Shown here: positions 1-11,865 of the stretch, in pieces
How the letters are laid out: each line of letters begins with the position of its first letter
Position numbering within the stretch: position 1 is the stretch's first letter
DNA from: Lolium rigidum
Taxonomy: Eukaryota > Streptophyta > Magnoliopsida > Poales > Poaceae
Assembly: GCF_022539505.1 (NCBI RefSeq)
Contig: NC_061510.1
Coordinates: 270,081,687-270,145,686 of the forward strand
Direction of reading: 5' to 3'
Length of the DNA stretch: 64,000 nucleotides
The notes under the pieces: model-generated
Databases searched by the model: none
Seen by the model: the letters and a program-made list of their open reading frames with translations, nothing else
Told to the model about the DNA's origin: nothing
Position numbers and translations under genes: made by a program

Positions 1-1194
1 CAAAAAACCACCACTTTACAAAAAAGTTTCAAAAAACCACCACTCTAGAGCTAACACGTTACAAGAAGCACTGATTCGTCTTTGCCACTAGTTTAATCAG
101 GAAACTGACAATTGGGACCCGCTGTCAGGCTGACATGGCATGTAAATTTTGCAAAAATGCCTCTGTACATTATAAATTTGAACTTTGTGGTCCGTAGGTA
201 ACGTCTAAAGGCCTCTAATTTTCATTTATTACTTTTCTTGTCAGGCTGACATAAAATTATCTAAATATTTTGGACTTCTATGTAAAATGTAAAACATTGA
301 AAATTGTTTATTTACTTCTTTTTCTATCTTTTCTTTCCATCTAGCGTTGACCATTGGAAGAGAGACCAAGCTCTCTCTGTGTGCGTCCGTGCGTGCTAAA
401 AGCAGCGGCAGCACCGCACGCGGCCGGGCTGGCCGGCCGGATCTCCCCGTCGTCGCCCCACAGGAAGAGCTTAGTGAGGTTCCTCGGTTCCCTGCACAAC
501 GCGCACGGCCCCTCCCCTGCAGGTCACAAGACGGTGCCCCTGCCCCTCCCCTTTCCCTTGTAGTCCGCCCGACGGCGATGGAGCTCCGTCGCGCCGTCGA
601 TTTAGTACGCCGCGGACAAAACCGAGCACGGCACAAGCTCGGCCTCGCCTCCTGGAGCTTGCTGACCGAAGGAATTGGATTGAGATGGCCACAGTTGACA
701 CCATCGTCCTCGCCTTCCCAAGCTCCGACAGCCATGTCCGTCGCCATCGCCGTTCCTCTGGATCCCGCCGTACATCCGTCGTCGTTTTGCAGCCGCCGTT
801 CCGCATTCGCTTGATACGCCGCGTTACTCTGTATCCCGTCGTGGAGGTGGCGCTCCACGTCGCCGGCCGTCGGCCGCCAGCTCGTGCCTGCTCTCCTTCA
901 CCTTAAATTCCACGCCAGTGAGCCCACACGGGCAGAAGGCAGAAGGATAGAAACTGACGGGTGGGCCACGCGATCTCGCGCCTCACCATCCGCGACGCAG
1001 GCGAGCCCGCATGGGCAAGAGCCCGAGCAGGGACCGTGGCGCCGGCGAGCCTGCACAGCGAGGCGTCCTCACCATCCTCGATGCCGGCGAGCCCCCACCG
1101 GAAGGAGGCCTCTCCCGCACTCGCCTGCACCCGCCAGTGGTGGACCCTGGCTGGAGCTAGCCTAGCCGCACCACGGCCGACCTCGCCGCCCCGT
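1..1194. other. Unassigned left flank, GC-rich from about 340
   Basis: The first 240 bases are AT-rich and carry two near-identical copies of a 'aaaaaaccaccact' phrase (positions 4-18 and 31-45) and two copies of 'gtcaggctgacat' (124-136 and 241-253), which suggests repeat-derived DNA. From about 340 to 1190 the sequence is GC-rich with overlapping open frames on both strands. That is expected by chance at this base composition, and none of the translations resembles a family I know. I see no splice-consistent gene model. The block ends abruptly where a reverse-oriented LTR fragment begins at 1195. Confidence 0.4.
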
Positions 1195-1607
1195 TGATAA
1201 CGCGTGAAGCACACGTCCGTTGGGAACCCCAAGAGGAAGGTGTGATGCGTACAGCAGCAAGTTTTCCCTCAGTAAGAAACCAAGGTTATCGAACCAGTAG
1301 GAGATGAAGGCCACGTGAAGGTTGTTGGTGAAGGAGTGTAGTGCGGCGCAACACCAGTCATTCCGGCGCCAACTTGGAACCTGCACAACACAATCACGAT
1401 ACTTTGCCCCAACTTAACAGTGAGGTTGTCAATCTCACCGGCTTGCTGAAAACAAAGGATTAAACGTATGGTGTGGAGAATGATGTTTCTTTGCGAAGAA
1501 CAACAGAGAACAGAGATTGCAGTAGATTGTATTTCAGATGTAAAAGAATGGACCGGGGTCCACAGTTCACTAGTGGTGTCTCTCCAATAAGATAAATAGC
1601 ATGCTGG
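1195..1607 (-). repeat. Reverse-oriented LTR fragment of the A/B family, cut by gap
   Basis: The segment begins TGATAACGCGTGAAGC, which is the reverse complement of the LTR 3' end seen intact at 20307 and 26231-27819. It stays colinear with those LTRs for about 410 bases until the N run. The sequence just after the gap (1708-1942) is the same part of the LTR in the opposite orientation, so the gap sits inside an apparent inverted LTR pair. This may be a separate truncated insertion or a misjoin caused by near-identical LTR copies. The 5 bases before it (CCCGT) do not match the base string after element A's 3' LTR (GCTCC), so it is not simply the outer edge of A. Confidence 0.75.
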
Positions 1608-1707
1608 NNNNNNNNNNNNNNNNNNNNNNNNNNNNNNNNNNNNNNNNNNNNNNNNNNNNNNNNNNNNNNNNNNNNNNNNNNNNNNNNNNNNNNNNNNNNN
1701 NNNNNNN
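1608..1707. other. Assembly gap, 100 N
   Basis: Exactly 100 undetermined bases, the usual placeholder for a gap of unknown size. It removes most of the 5' LTR of element A and hides whether the two inverted LTR pieces are truly adjacent. Confidence 0.98.
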
Positions 1708-1942
1708 ACAACCTCACCGTTACGTTGGGGCAAAGTATCTTGATTGTGTTGTGCAGGTTCCACGTTGGCGCCGGTTTCACTGGTGTTGCGCCGCACTACA
1801 CTCCTCCACCAACAACCTTCACGTGCTTCTTGGCTCTTACTGGTTCGATAACCTTGGTTTCTTTCTGTGGGAAAACTTGCTACTGTACGCATCACACCTT
1901 CCTCTTGGGGTTCCCAACGGACGTGTGCTTCACGCGTAATCA
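1708..1942 (+). repeat. Element A 5' LTR, 3' portion only
   Basis: This ends CACGCGTAATCA, matching the last bases of the complete 3' LTR (ending 27819), and is followed 11 bases later by the primer binding site. The first roughly 1.35 kb of the LTR, including the promoter and TG start, falls in the gap. Confidence 0.88.
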
Positions 1943-1953
1943 AGCTCTTTTTC

Positions 1954-1971
1954 TGGCGCTGTTGCCGGGGA
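1954..1971 (+). other. Primer binding site of element A (tRNA-Asp type)
   Basis: TGGCGCTGTTGCCGGGGA is complementary to the 3' end of plant tRNA-Asp with one mismatch (T at 1960 where the perfect site has C). The equivalent sites of B and C match perfectly. The position, 11 bases after the LTR end, is right for initiating minus-strand DNA synthesis. Confidence 0.85.
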
Positions 1972-2203
1972 GATCAAGACACGCTGCAAGGGGAGTCTCC
2001 ACATCCAATCTCTTTACTTTGTTTTTGTCTTGATTTACTTTATTTATATACTGTCTTGTTTTCTTTATAATAAAAACACAAAAAATTAGTTGCTTTACTT
2101 TCTGTCTTATTTACTAGCTCTATATCAAAAACACAAAAAAATTAGTTACTTGTCTTTAATTTATTTTATTCTGTTTGCTTAGTTTACTTTTATTATTGCT
2201 ACA

Positions 2204-2651
2204 ATGGGTACTCCTGAAAATACTAAGTTGTGTGATTTCACTAGCACAAATAATAATGATTTTATAAGTACTCATATTGCTCCACCTGCTACTACAGCAG
2301 AATTCTATGAAATTAAACCTGCTTTACTGAATCTTGTTATGAGAGAGCAATTTTCTGGTGTTAGTACTGATGATGCTGCTGCCCATCTTAATAATTTTGT
2401 TGAACTTTGTGAAATGAAAAAGTATAAGGATATAGATGGTGATATTATAAAACTGAAATTGTTTCCTTTCTCATTAAGAGGAAGAGCTAAAGATTGGTTG
2501 CTTTCTTTGCCTAAGAATAGTATTGATTCATGGACTAAATGTAAAGATGGTTTTATTGGTAAATATTATCCCCCTGCTAAGATTATATCTTTGAGAAGTA
2601 GCATTATGAATTTTAAGCAATTTGATAATGAACATGTTGCTCAAGCATGGG
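2204..2651 (+). pseudogene. Element A gag, N-terminal part, interrupted by element B
   Basis: An open frame from ATG 2204 encodes about 149 residues of a gag-like capsid protein before the insertion. Residues around 85-115 have the pattern of the plant retrotransposon gag family (Retrotrans_gag): KLKLFPFSLRGRAKDWL, then a W..c.d.FI.KYY segment. Translation runs into the TGATAACGCG end of element B at 2652 and stops soon after, in LTR sequence. The natural continuation lies at 21895, directly after B and its duplicated ATGGG. Gag would form the virus-like particle that packages element RNA. The call is secure at family level; the copy is broken. Confidence 0.85.
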
Positions 2652-3086
2652 TGATAACGCGTGAAGCACACGTCCGTTGGGAACCCCAAGAGGAAGGTGT
2701 GATGTGTACAACAGCAAGTTTTCCCTCAGAAAGAAACCGAGGTTATTGAACCAGTAGGAGCCAAGAAGCACGTGAAGGTTGTTGGTGGAGGAGTGTAGTG
2801 CGGCGCAACACCAGTGAAACCGGCGCCAACGTGGAACCTGCACAACACAATCAAGATACTTTGCCCCAACGTAACAGTGAGGTTGTCAATCTCACCGGCT
2901 TGCTGAAAACAAAGGATTAAACGTATCAAGTGGAAGATGATGTTTGTTTGCAAAGAACAGTAAAGAACAATGATTGCAGTAGATTGTATTCAGATGTAAA
3001 AGAATGGACCGGGGTCCACAGTTCACTAGTGGTGTCTCTCCAATAAAATAACTAGCATGCTGGGTGAACAAATTACAGGTGGGCAA

Positions 3087-4678
3087 TGATGCACGTAGAT
3101 GTACACGTCCGTTGGGAACCCCAAGAGGAAGGTATGATGCGCACAGCGGCAAGTTTTCCCTCAGAAAGAAACCAAGGTTTAATCGAACCAGGAGGAGCCA
3201 AGAAGCACGTTGAAGGTTGATGGTGGCGAAATGTGATGCGGCGCAACACCAGGGATTCCGGCGCCAACGTGGAACCTGCACAACACAAACAAAGTACTTT
3301 GCCCCAACGAAACAGCGAGGTTTTCAATCTCACCGGCTTGCTGTAACAAAGGATTAACCGTATTGTGTGGAAGATGATTGTTTGCAAGAAAACAGTAAAA
3401 CAAGTATTGCAGTAGATTGTATGCGATGTAAAGAATAGGACCGGGGTCCACAGTTCACTAGAGGTGTCTCTCCCATAAGATAAAAGCATGTTGGGTGAAC
3501 AAATTACAGTCGGGCAATTGAAATAGAGAAGGGCATAACAATGCATATACATGATATGATAAATATAGTGAGATTTAATCCGGGCATTACGACAAAGTAC
3601 ATAGACCGCCATCCAACTGCATCTATGCCTAAAAAGTCCACCTTCAGGTTATCATCCGAACCCCATTCAGTATTAAGTTGCAAAGCAACAGACAATTGCA
3701 TTGAGTATGGTGAGTAATGTAATCGACAACTACATCCTTAGACATAGAATCAATGTTTTATCCCTAGTGGCAACAGGCACATCACAACCTTAGAACTTTA
3801 CATCACTCGTCCCAGGTGTCAATGAAGGCATGAACCCACTATCGAGCATAAATACTCCCTCTTGGAGTTAAGAGTAAAAACTTGGCCGAGCCTCTACTAA
3901 TAACGGAGAGCATGCAAGATCATAAACAACACATAAACAATAGATTGATAATCACCATAACATAGCATTCTCTATTCATCGGATCCCGACAAACACAACA
4001 TATAGTATTACAGATAGATGATCTTGATCATGTTAGGCAGCTCACAAGATCCAACAATGAAGCACAATTAGGAGAAGACGACCATCTAGCTACTGCTATG
4101 GACCCATAGTCCAGGGGTGAACAAATCACTCATCACTCCGGAGGCGATCATGGCGATGAAGAGTCCTCCGGGAGATGAATCCCTCTCCCGGCAGGTGCCG
4201 GAGGCGATCTCCTGAATCCCCCGAGATGGGATTCGCGGCGGCGGCGTCTCCGGAAGGTTTTCCGTATCGTGGCTCTCGGTGCCGGGGGTTTCGCGACGGA
4301 GGCTTTAAGTAGGCGGAAGGGCAACGTGGGGGGCCACACGAGGGCCCCACACCACGGTCGGCGCGGCCGGGCTCGGGCCGCGCCGCCCTATGGTGGCGGC
4401 GCCTCGTGGCCCCACTTCGACTCCTCTTCGGTCTTACGGAAGCTTCGTGCAAAAATAGGACCCCGGGCGTTGATTTCGTCCAATTCCGAGAATATTTCGT
4501 TACTAGGATTTCGAAACCAAAAACAGCGAGAAAACAACAACCGGCTCTTCGGCATCTTGTTAATAGGTTAGTTCCGGAAAATGCGTAAATACGACATATA
4601 ATGTGCATAAAACATGTAGGTATCATCAATAAAGTAGCACGGAACATAAGAAATTATCGATACGTTGGAGACGTATCG
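3087..4678 (-). repeat. Element C 3' LTR (1592 bp)
   Basis: On the - strand it ends in TGTACATCTACGTGCATCA at 3087. Its other edge reads GACGTATCG at 4678, where the 5' LTR has GACGTATCA, so the conserved terminal base has mutated since insertion. The reversed polypurine-like tract begins immediately after it at 4679. Confidence 0.88.
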
Positions 4679-7255
4679 GCATCCCCAAGCTTAGTTCTGC
4701 TCGTCCCGAAGGGTAAAACGATAACAAAGATAATTTCTGAAGTGACATGCCATCATAATCTTGATCATACTATTTGTAAACATATGTAATGAATGCAGCG
4801 ATCAAAACAATGGTAATGACATGAGTAAACAAATGAATCATAAAGCAAAGACTTTTCATGAATAGTACTTCAAGACAAGCATAAATAAGTCTTGCATAAG
4901 AGTTAACTCATAAAGCAATAAATCAAAGTAAAGGTATTGAAGCAACACAAAGGAAGATTAAGTCTCAGCGGTTGCTTTCAACTTATAACATGTATATCTC
5001 ATGGATATTGTCAACATAAAGTAATATAACAAGTTCAATATGCAAGTATGTAGGAATCAATGCACAGTTCACACAAGTGTTTGCTTCTTAAGGTGGAGAG
5101 AGATAGGTAAACTGACTCAACAATAAAAGTAAAAGAATGGCCCTTCGCAGAGGGAAGCATTGATTGCCTGTATTTGTGCTAGAGCTTTTATTTTGAAAAC
5201 ATGAAACAATTTTGTCAACGGTAGTAATAAAGCATATGAGTTATGTAAATTATATCTTACAAGTTGCAAGCCTCATGCATAGTACACTAATAGTGCCCGC
5301 ACCTTGTCCTACTTAGTTTGGACTACCGGATCATCACAATGCACATGTTTCAACCAAGTGTCACAAAGGGGTACCTCCATGCCGCCTGTACAAAGGTCTA
5401 AGGAGAAAGCTCGCATTTTGGATTTCTCGCTTTTGATTATTCTCAACTTAGACATCCATACTGGGACAACATGGACAACAGATAATGGACTCCTCTTTAA
5501 TGCATAAGCATGTAACAATAATTATTATTCTCATATGAGATTGAGGATATATGTCCAAACTGATACTTCCACCATGATTCATGGCTTTAGTTAGCGGCCC
5601 AATGTTCTTCTCTAACAATATGCATGCTCCAATCATTAAGGTGATAGATCCTTCAGACAAGACGGACATGCATAGCAACTCACATGATATTCAACAAAGA
5701 ATAGTTGATGGCGTTCCCCAGAAGCATGGTTATCGCACAACAAGCAACTTAATAAGAGATAAAGTGCATAAGTACATATTCAATACTACGATAGTTTTTA
5801 AGGCTATTTTGTCCCATGAGCTATATATTGCAAAGGTGAATGATGGAATTTTAAAGGTAGCACTCAAGCAATTTACTTTGGAATGGCGGAGAAATACCAT
5901 GTGGTAGGTAGGTATGGTGGACACAAATGGCATAGTAGTTGGCTCAAGGATTTTGGATGCATGAGAAGTATTCCCTCTCGATACAAGGCTTAGGCTAGCA
6001 AGGTTATTTGAAGCAAACTCAAGGATGAACCGGTGCAGCAAAACTCACATAAAAGACATATTGTAAACATTATAAGACTCTACACCGTCTTCCTCGTTGT
6101 TCAAAACTCAATACTAGATATTATCTAGACCTTAGAGAGACCAAATATGCAAACCAAATTTTAGCATGCTCTATGTATTTCTTTATTAATAGGTGCAAAG
6201 CATATGATGCAAGAGCTTAAACATGAGCACAACAATTGCCAAGTATCACATTATCCAAGACATTTTAGAATTACTACATGTAGCATTTTCCAATTCCAAC
6301 CATATAACAATTTAACGAAGAAGAAACTTCGCCAAGAACATTATGAGTAAAGCCTAAGGACATATTTGTCCATATGCAACAGAGGAGCGTGTCCCTCTCC
6401 CACAAAGTGAATGCTAGGATCCATTTTATTCAAACAAAAACAAAAACAAAAACAAACCGACGCTCCAAGTAAAGAACACAAGATGTGACTCGAATAAAAA
6501 TATAGTTTCGGGGGAGGAACCCGATGATGTTGTCGATGAAGAAGGGGATGCCTTGGGCATCCCCAAGCTTAGACGCTTGAGTCTTCTTAGAATATGCAGG
6601 GGTGAACCACGGGGGCATCCCCAAGCTTAGAGCTTTCACTCCTCTTGATCATAGTATATCATACTCCTCTCTTGATCCTTGAAAACTTCCTTCACACCAA
6701 ACTTCAAGCAAACTTATTAGAGGGTTAGTGCACAATTAATAATTCATGTATTCAGAGGTGACACAAACATTCTTTTCACTTCTGGACATTGCACAAAGCT
6801 ACTGGACATTAATGGATCAAAGAAATTCATTCAATATAGCAAATATGGCAATGCGAAATAAAAGGCAGAATCTGTCAAAAACAGAACAGTCCGTAAAGAC
6901 GAATTTTAAAATGGCACCAGACTTGCTCAAATGGAAAAACTCAAAACTAATGAAAGTTGCGAACATATCTGAGGATCACGCTCGTAAATTGGCAGATTTT
7001 TTTGAATTTTCTACAGAGACTTATGCCCAGATTCGTGACAGACAGCAATGCTGTTTCTGCGCAGCGATCCCAAATATAACATCAACTTTGACATAGAAAC
7101 TTTACTTGGCACAAAAACATGATAAGGAGAGGTTGCTACAGTAGTAAACAACTTCCAAGACTCAAATATAAAACAAAGTACTGTAGTAAAAACATGGGTT
7201 GTCTCCCATAAGCGCTTTTCTTTAACGCCTTTCAGCTAGGCGCAGAAAGTGCAAA
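4679..7255 (-). other. Element C 3' internal non-coding region
   Basis: About 2.6 kb with no long or recognisable ORF. It is homologous to the matching regions of B (10917-11302 plus 15335-17414) and A (23630-26214). It contains three copies of the phrase read on the - strand as TAAGCTTGGGGATGC (4679-4693, 6555-6571, 6612-6629). Only the first adjoins the LTR and can act as the polypurine tract. A short inverted repeat GGGATGCC/GGCATCCC lies at about 6545-6563. I see nothing else coding here; a 116-codon frame at 6746-7096 runs antisense through conserved non-coding sequence. Confidence 0.7.
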
Positions 7256-7948
7256 TCAAGTATTATCAAGAGTAGAAGCATCAACATCATAACCAGGGGT
7301 ATTGGGAGTTTTCTCAACAATGCATTGTATCTGGTCCATATAAGTAACTCCTCTCTCATTGCTCCTAGGCTTACTATTCTCATCAAACAAATTTTCAGGA
7401 ACAAGCCAAGCATAGTTATTCTCCAAAGCTTCATGCATCCCTAGTAGTTTACTAGGTATTGGCGCTTTAATTTCCCTACCATCATTAACATTATTAGTAT
7501 ACTTAATTCTATCCATATCTATCTTTTCAAGTATTTGTTTAAAATTAGGAAAGAAGCCAAGCCTCTTATGCTTAATAAAAACTTTTCTAGCTTCTTTAAC
7601 TATATCCTCAAATTCTCTAACAAGGACTTTTAAAACAAAATTTCTCTTTTCCCCCATCTCCATATCCGAAAGTGTAAGAAACATATGTTGTATTATGGGA
7701 TTGAGATTAACAAATCTAGTTTCTAACATGTGTATCAAACAGGCAGAAGCACTTTCATAAGTGGGAGCAGTTTTTAATAATGGTATATCTTCAAAATCTT
7801 CATCCATACTAACATGGGTGAAAAATCCTTCTATATTATCTCTTCCAACGATACACCCTCGTCCTACCGGTATCTTTTCCAAAGTAAACTTAGGATTAAG
7901 CATGATGAAATAAGCAAAAAGTAAACTAGGCAAATAAAGTAAAGACAA
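7256..7948 (-). CDS. Element C ORF of unknown function
   Basis: An open frame on the - strand gives up to 230 residues. The likelier start is the methionine at residue 16 (MLNPKF), which begins after a hydrophobic stretch of upstream translation. The protein is mostly charged and soluble, with no zinc knuckle, no D-[ST]-G protease signature and no polymerase motif. It ends DASTLDNT; the same end motif (DASSLDNT) closes the protease-like ORFs of B (17415) and A (about 23629), so the C-terminus is homologous to the end of the gag-protease ORF in its sisters while the body differs. It lies between the primer site and the non-coding region, where gag is expected. A gag-related or accessory role is an inference; I do not recognise the domain. 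Confidence 0.6.
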   Translation of the reverse strand: MSLLYLPSLLFAYFIMLNPKFTLEKIPVGRGCIVGRDNIEGFFTHVSMDEDFEDIPLLKTAPTYESASACLIHMLETRFVNLNPIIQHMFLTLSDMEMGEKRNFVLKVLVREFEDIVKEARKVFIKHKRLGFFPNFKQILEKIDMDRIKYTNNVNDGREIKAPIPSKLLGMHEALENNYAWLVPENLFDENSKPRSNERGVTYMDQIQCIVEKTPNTPGYDVDASTLDNT

Positions 7949-8130
7949 GTAACTAATTTTTTGTGTGTTTTTGATATAGAGAGCAAGACAGTAAATAAAG
8001 TAAAACTAGCAACTAATTTTTTTGTGTTTTGTTTAGGTGCAGCAAAAAAAGTAGTAAATAAAATAAAGCAAGACAAAAACAAAGTAAAGAGATTGAGAAG
8101 TGGAGACTCCCCTTGCAGCGTGTCTTGATC

Positions 8131-8148
8131 TCCCCGGCAACGGCGCCA
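8131..8148 (-). other. Primer binding site of element C (tRNA-Asp)
   Basis: TCCCCGGCAACGGCGCCA on the + strand is identical to the 3' end of plant tRNA-Asp, so the - strand is a perfect primer site. It lies 11 bases inside the 5' LTR edge at 8160. Confidence 0.9.
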
Positions 8149-8159
8149 GAAAAAGTGCT

Positions 8160-9758
8160 TGATGCGCGTAGATGTACACGTCCGTTGGGAACCCCAAGAG
8201 GAAGGTATGATGCGCACAGCGGCAAGTTTTCCCTCAGAAAGAAACCAAGGTTTAATCGAACCAGGAGGAGCCAAGAAGCACGTTGAAGGTTGATGGTGGC
8301 GAAATGTGATGCGGCGCAACACCAAGGATTCCGGCGCCAACGTGGAACCTGCACAACACAAACAAAGTACTTTGCCCCAACGAAACAGCGAGGTTGTCAA
8401 TCTCACCGGCTTGCTGTAACAAAGGATTAACCGTATTGTGTGGAAGATGATTGTTTGCAAGAAAAAAGTAAAACAAGTATTGCAGTAGATTGTATGCGAT
8501 GTAAAGAATAGGACCGGGGTCCACAGTTCACTAGAGGTGTCTCTCCCATAAGATAAAAGCATGTTGGGTGAACAAATTACAGTCGGGCAATTGACAAATA
8601 GAGAAGGGCATAACAATGCATATACATGATATGATAAATATAGTGAGATTTAATCCGGGCATTACGACAAAGTACATAGACCGCCATCCAAGCTGCATCT
8701 ATGCCTAAAAAGTCCACCTTCGAGGTTATCATCCGAACCCCATTCGGTATTAAGTTGCAAAGCAACGAGACAATTGCATTAAGTATGGTGCGTAATGTAA
8801 TCGACAACTACATCCTTAGACATAGAATCAATGTTTTATCCCTAGTGGCAACAACACATCACAACCTTAGAACTTTACGTCACTCGTCCCAGGTGTCAAT
8901 GAAGGCATGAACCCACTATCGAGCATAAATACTCCCTCTTGGAGTTAAGAGTAAAAACTTGGCCAGAGCCTCTACTAATAACGGAGAGCATGCAAGATCA
9001 TAAACAACACATAAACAATAGATTGATAATCACCATAACATAGCATTCTCTATTCATCGGATCCCGACAAACACAACATATAGTATTACAGATAGATGAT
9101 CTTGATCATGTTAGGCAGCTCACAAGATCCAACAATGAAGCACAATTAGGAGAAGACGACCATCTAGCTACTGCTATGGACCCATAGTCCAGGGGTGAAC
9201 TACTCACTCATCACTCCGGAGGCGATCATGGCGATGAAGAGTCCTCCGGGAGATGAATCCCCTCTCCGGCAGGGTGCCGGGGGCGATCTCCTGAATCCCC
9301 GAGATGGGATTCGCGGTGGCGGCATCTCCGGAAGGTTTTCCGTATCGTGGCTCTCGGTGCGGGGGTTTCGCGACGGAGGCTTTAAGTAGGCGGAAGGGCA
9401 ACGTGGGGGGCCACACGAGGGCCCCACACCACAGGTCGGCGCGGCCGGGGCCCGGGCCGCGCCGCCCTATGGTGGCGGCGCCTCGTGGCCCCACTTCGAC
9501 TCCTCTTCGGTCTTACGGAAGCTTCGTGCAAAAATAGGACCCCGGGCGTTGATTTCGTCCAATTCCGAGAATATTTCGTTACTAGGATTTCTGAAACCAA
9601 AAACAGCGAGAAAACAGCAACTGGCTCTTCGGCATCTTGTTAATAGGTTAGTTCCAGAAAATGCGTAAATACGACATATAATGTGCATAAAAAATGTAGG
9701 TATCATCAATAAAGTAGCATGGAACATAAGAAATTATCGATACGTTGGAGACGTATCA
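8160..9758 (-). repeat. Element C 5' LTR (1599 bp)
   Basis: It is bounded by TGATGCGCG on the primer-site side and GACGTATCA on the outer side, followed by the GGCAA duplication. It is seven bases longer than its partner at 3087-4678, with several small indels and substitutions between them. Confidence 0.9.
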
Positions 9759-11865
9759 GGCAATTGACAAATAAAGATTCAATACATATCAATGATGATT
9801 ACTATGAGATTTAATCAGGGTATTACGACAAAGTACATAGACCGCTATCCAGCATGCATCTATGCCTAAATAATCCACCTTCGGGTTAGCATCCGCACCC
9901 CCTCCAGTATTAAGTTGTAAACAACGAGATAATTGCATTAAGTATGGTACGTAATGTAATCAACACAAATATCCTTAGACAAAGCATCGATGTTTTATCC
10001 CTAGTAGCAACAACACATCCACAACCTTAGAACTTTACATCACTCGTCCCAGATTAAATGGAGGCATGAACCCACTATCGAGCATAAATAACCCCTCTTG
10101 GAGTTACAAGTATCAACTTGGCCGAGCCTCTACTAGCAACGGAGAGCATGCAAGAACATAAACAACACATATATGATAGATTGATAATCAACTTGACATA
10201 ATATTCTAGATTCATCGGATCCCACCAAACACAACATGTAGCATTACAAATAGATGATCTTGATCATGTTAGGCAGCTCACAAGATCTAAACAATGATAG
10301 CACAAGTGGTGAAGACAACCATCTAGCTACTGCTATGGACCCATAATCCAAGGATGAACTACTCACGCATCAATCCGAAGGCGGGCATGATGATGTAGAG
10401 CCCTCCGGTGATGATTCCCCTCTCCGGCAGGGTGCCGGAGGCGATCTCCTGAATCCCCCGAGATGGGATTGGCGGCGGCGGCGTCTCTGGAAGGTTTTCC
10501 GTATCGTGGCTCTCGGTACAGGGGTTTTCACGACGAAGGCTTTAAGTAGGCGGAAGGGTAGGTCAGGGGGCGACGCGGGGGCCCCACACCATAGGCCGGC
10601 GCGGGCCCCAGGCAGGCCGCGCCGCCCTATGGTTCCGGACCCTCGCGGCCCCACTTCGTATCTCCTCCGGTCTTCTAGAAGCTTCGTGGAAAAATAAGCC
10701 CCTGGGCGTTGATTTCGTCCAATTCCGAGAATATTTCCTTTGTAGGATTTCTGAAACCAAAAACAGCAGAAAACAGCAACTGGCCCTTCGGCATCTTGTT
10801 AATAGGTTAATGCCGGAAAATGTATAATAATGATGTAAAGTATGTATAAAACATGCAAGTATTGTCATAAAAGTAGCATGGAACATAAGAAATATAGATA
10901 CGTTTGAGATGTATCAAGCATCCCCAAGCTTAGTTCCTAGTCGCCCTGGAGTGATCTGAACAAAAGATTGCTAAGAAAGATAATGACTAAACAAATGAAT
11001 CATATAGCAAAACTTTTCATGAATAGTACTTTCAAGACAAGCATCAATAAGAGTTGCATAAGAGCTAACTCATAATCAATAAATTCTAAGTAGAATGCAT
11101 TGAAGCAACACAAAGGATGATTAAGTTTCAGCAATTGCTTTCAACTTGTAACATGTATATCTCATGGATATTTGTCAACATAGAGTAATATAACAAGTGC
11201 AATAAGTAAACATGTAAGAATCAATGCACACAGTTAACACAAGTGTTTGCTTCTAAGATGGAAAGAAGTAGGTAAACTGACTCAACATAAAGTAAAAGAA
11301 TGCACTAGTAGGAAAAGCCTCATCAGTGGCGCACTAAAAATGGATTCGGTTGCGCATGGGGGGTGTGCCACAGAAACTTCGCCACAAAAATAAGGTTTCT
11401 ATGGCGCACTGGCCCATGCGCCACAGAAGTAAGTTTCCTGTGGCGCACTGGTGCTTGGGTGCGCCACAGAAAATCGTGCGCCACAGAATTGATTTTCAGT
11501 GCGCCACAGAATTTGCTTGTATTATACTCGATTTTGTACTGCCTGCTATACACATGCAGTTTATAGATAACAATATACAGGTTATATACAACAACATACA
11601 GAAATATTCAGATATAATATAAATAGCATGTACATTGCACATATATAATGTATACATCATCATCACAGTACTTAGAGCCCGATCGAGATACATATATAGT
11701 GGCAAGTGTCAAATGTTTTGTATACAACTCTTAATTCATACAAAATTCACAATAATTCACAATTTCGAGATACAAAGTAGTCTTCATCCGGCCGGTTCCT
11801 CCTTTGCTCCCTCCTCTCTACCCACCAGGCTCGCTTGCATCGGGGTCTTCATCCGGTTCCTACTA

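Larger units (their letters stand above)
3087..9758 (-). mobile_element. Element C: 6.67-kb non-autonomous LTR retrotransposon in B's LTR
   Basis: C is flanked by the target duplication GGCAA (3082-3086 and 9759-9763). It has two LTRs of about 1.6 kb (3087-4678 and 8160-9758), a perfect tRNA-Asp primer site (8131-8148), one 230-codon ORF (7256-7948) and about 2.6 kb of non-coding DNA before the polypurine-like tract (4679-4693). Its LTRs are related to A/B but have a different edge (TGATGCGCGTAGATG against TGATAACGCGTGAAGC), so it is a sister subfamily. C is younger than B, which is younger than A, from the nesting order. Confidence 0.9.
2652..10916 (-). repeat. Element B 3' LTR, split by element C
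   Basis: The outer part is 2652-3086 and the inner part 9764-10916, joined across element C by its GGCAA duplication. The inner edge reads GATGTATCA followed at once by the reversed polypurine-like tract GCATCCCCAAGCTTA (10918-10932). The two parts sum to 1588 bp, equal to the other LTR of B. Confidence 0.88.

Noticed and set aside
241..1232. Overlapping long frames on both strands in the GC-rich left flank
   Set aside because: Frames open on both strands over the same bases reflect GC-rich composition. No motif, splice structure or known family was seen.
1269..1943. Open frame running through the 100-N gap
   Set aside because: It is LTR sequence joined across undetermined bases, so the frame is meaningless.
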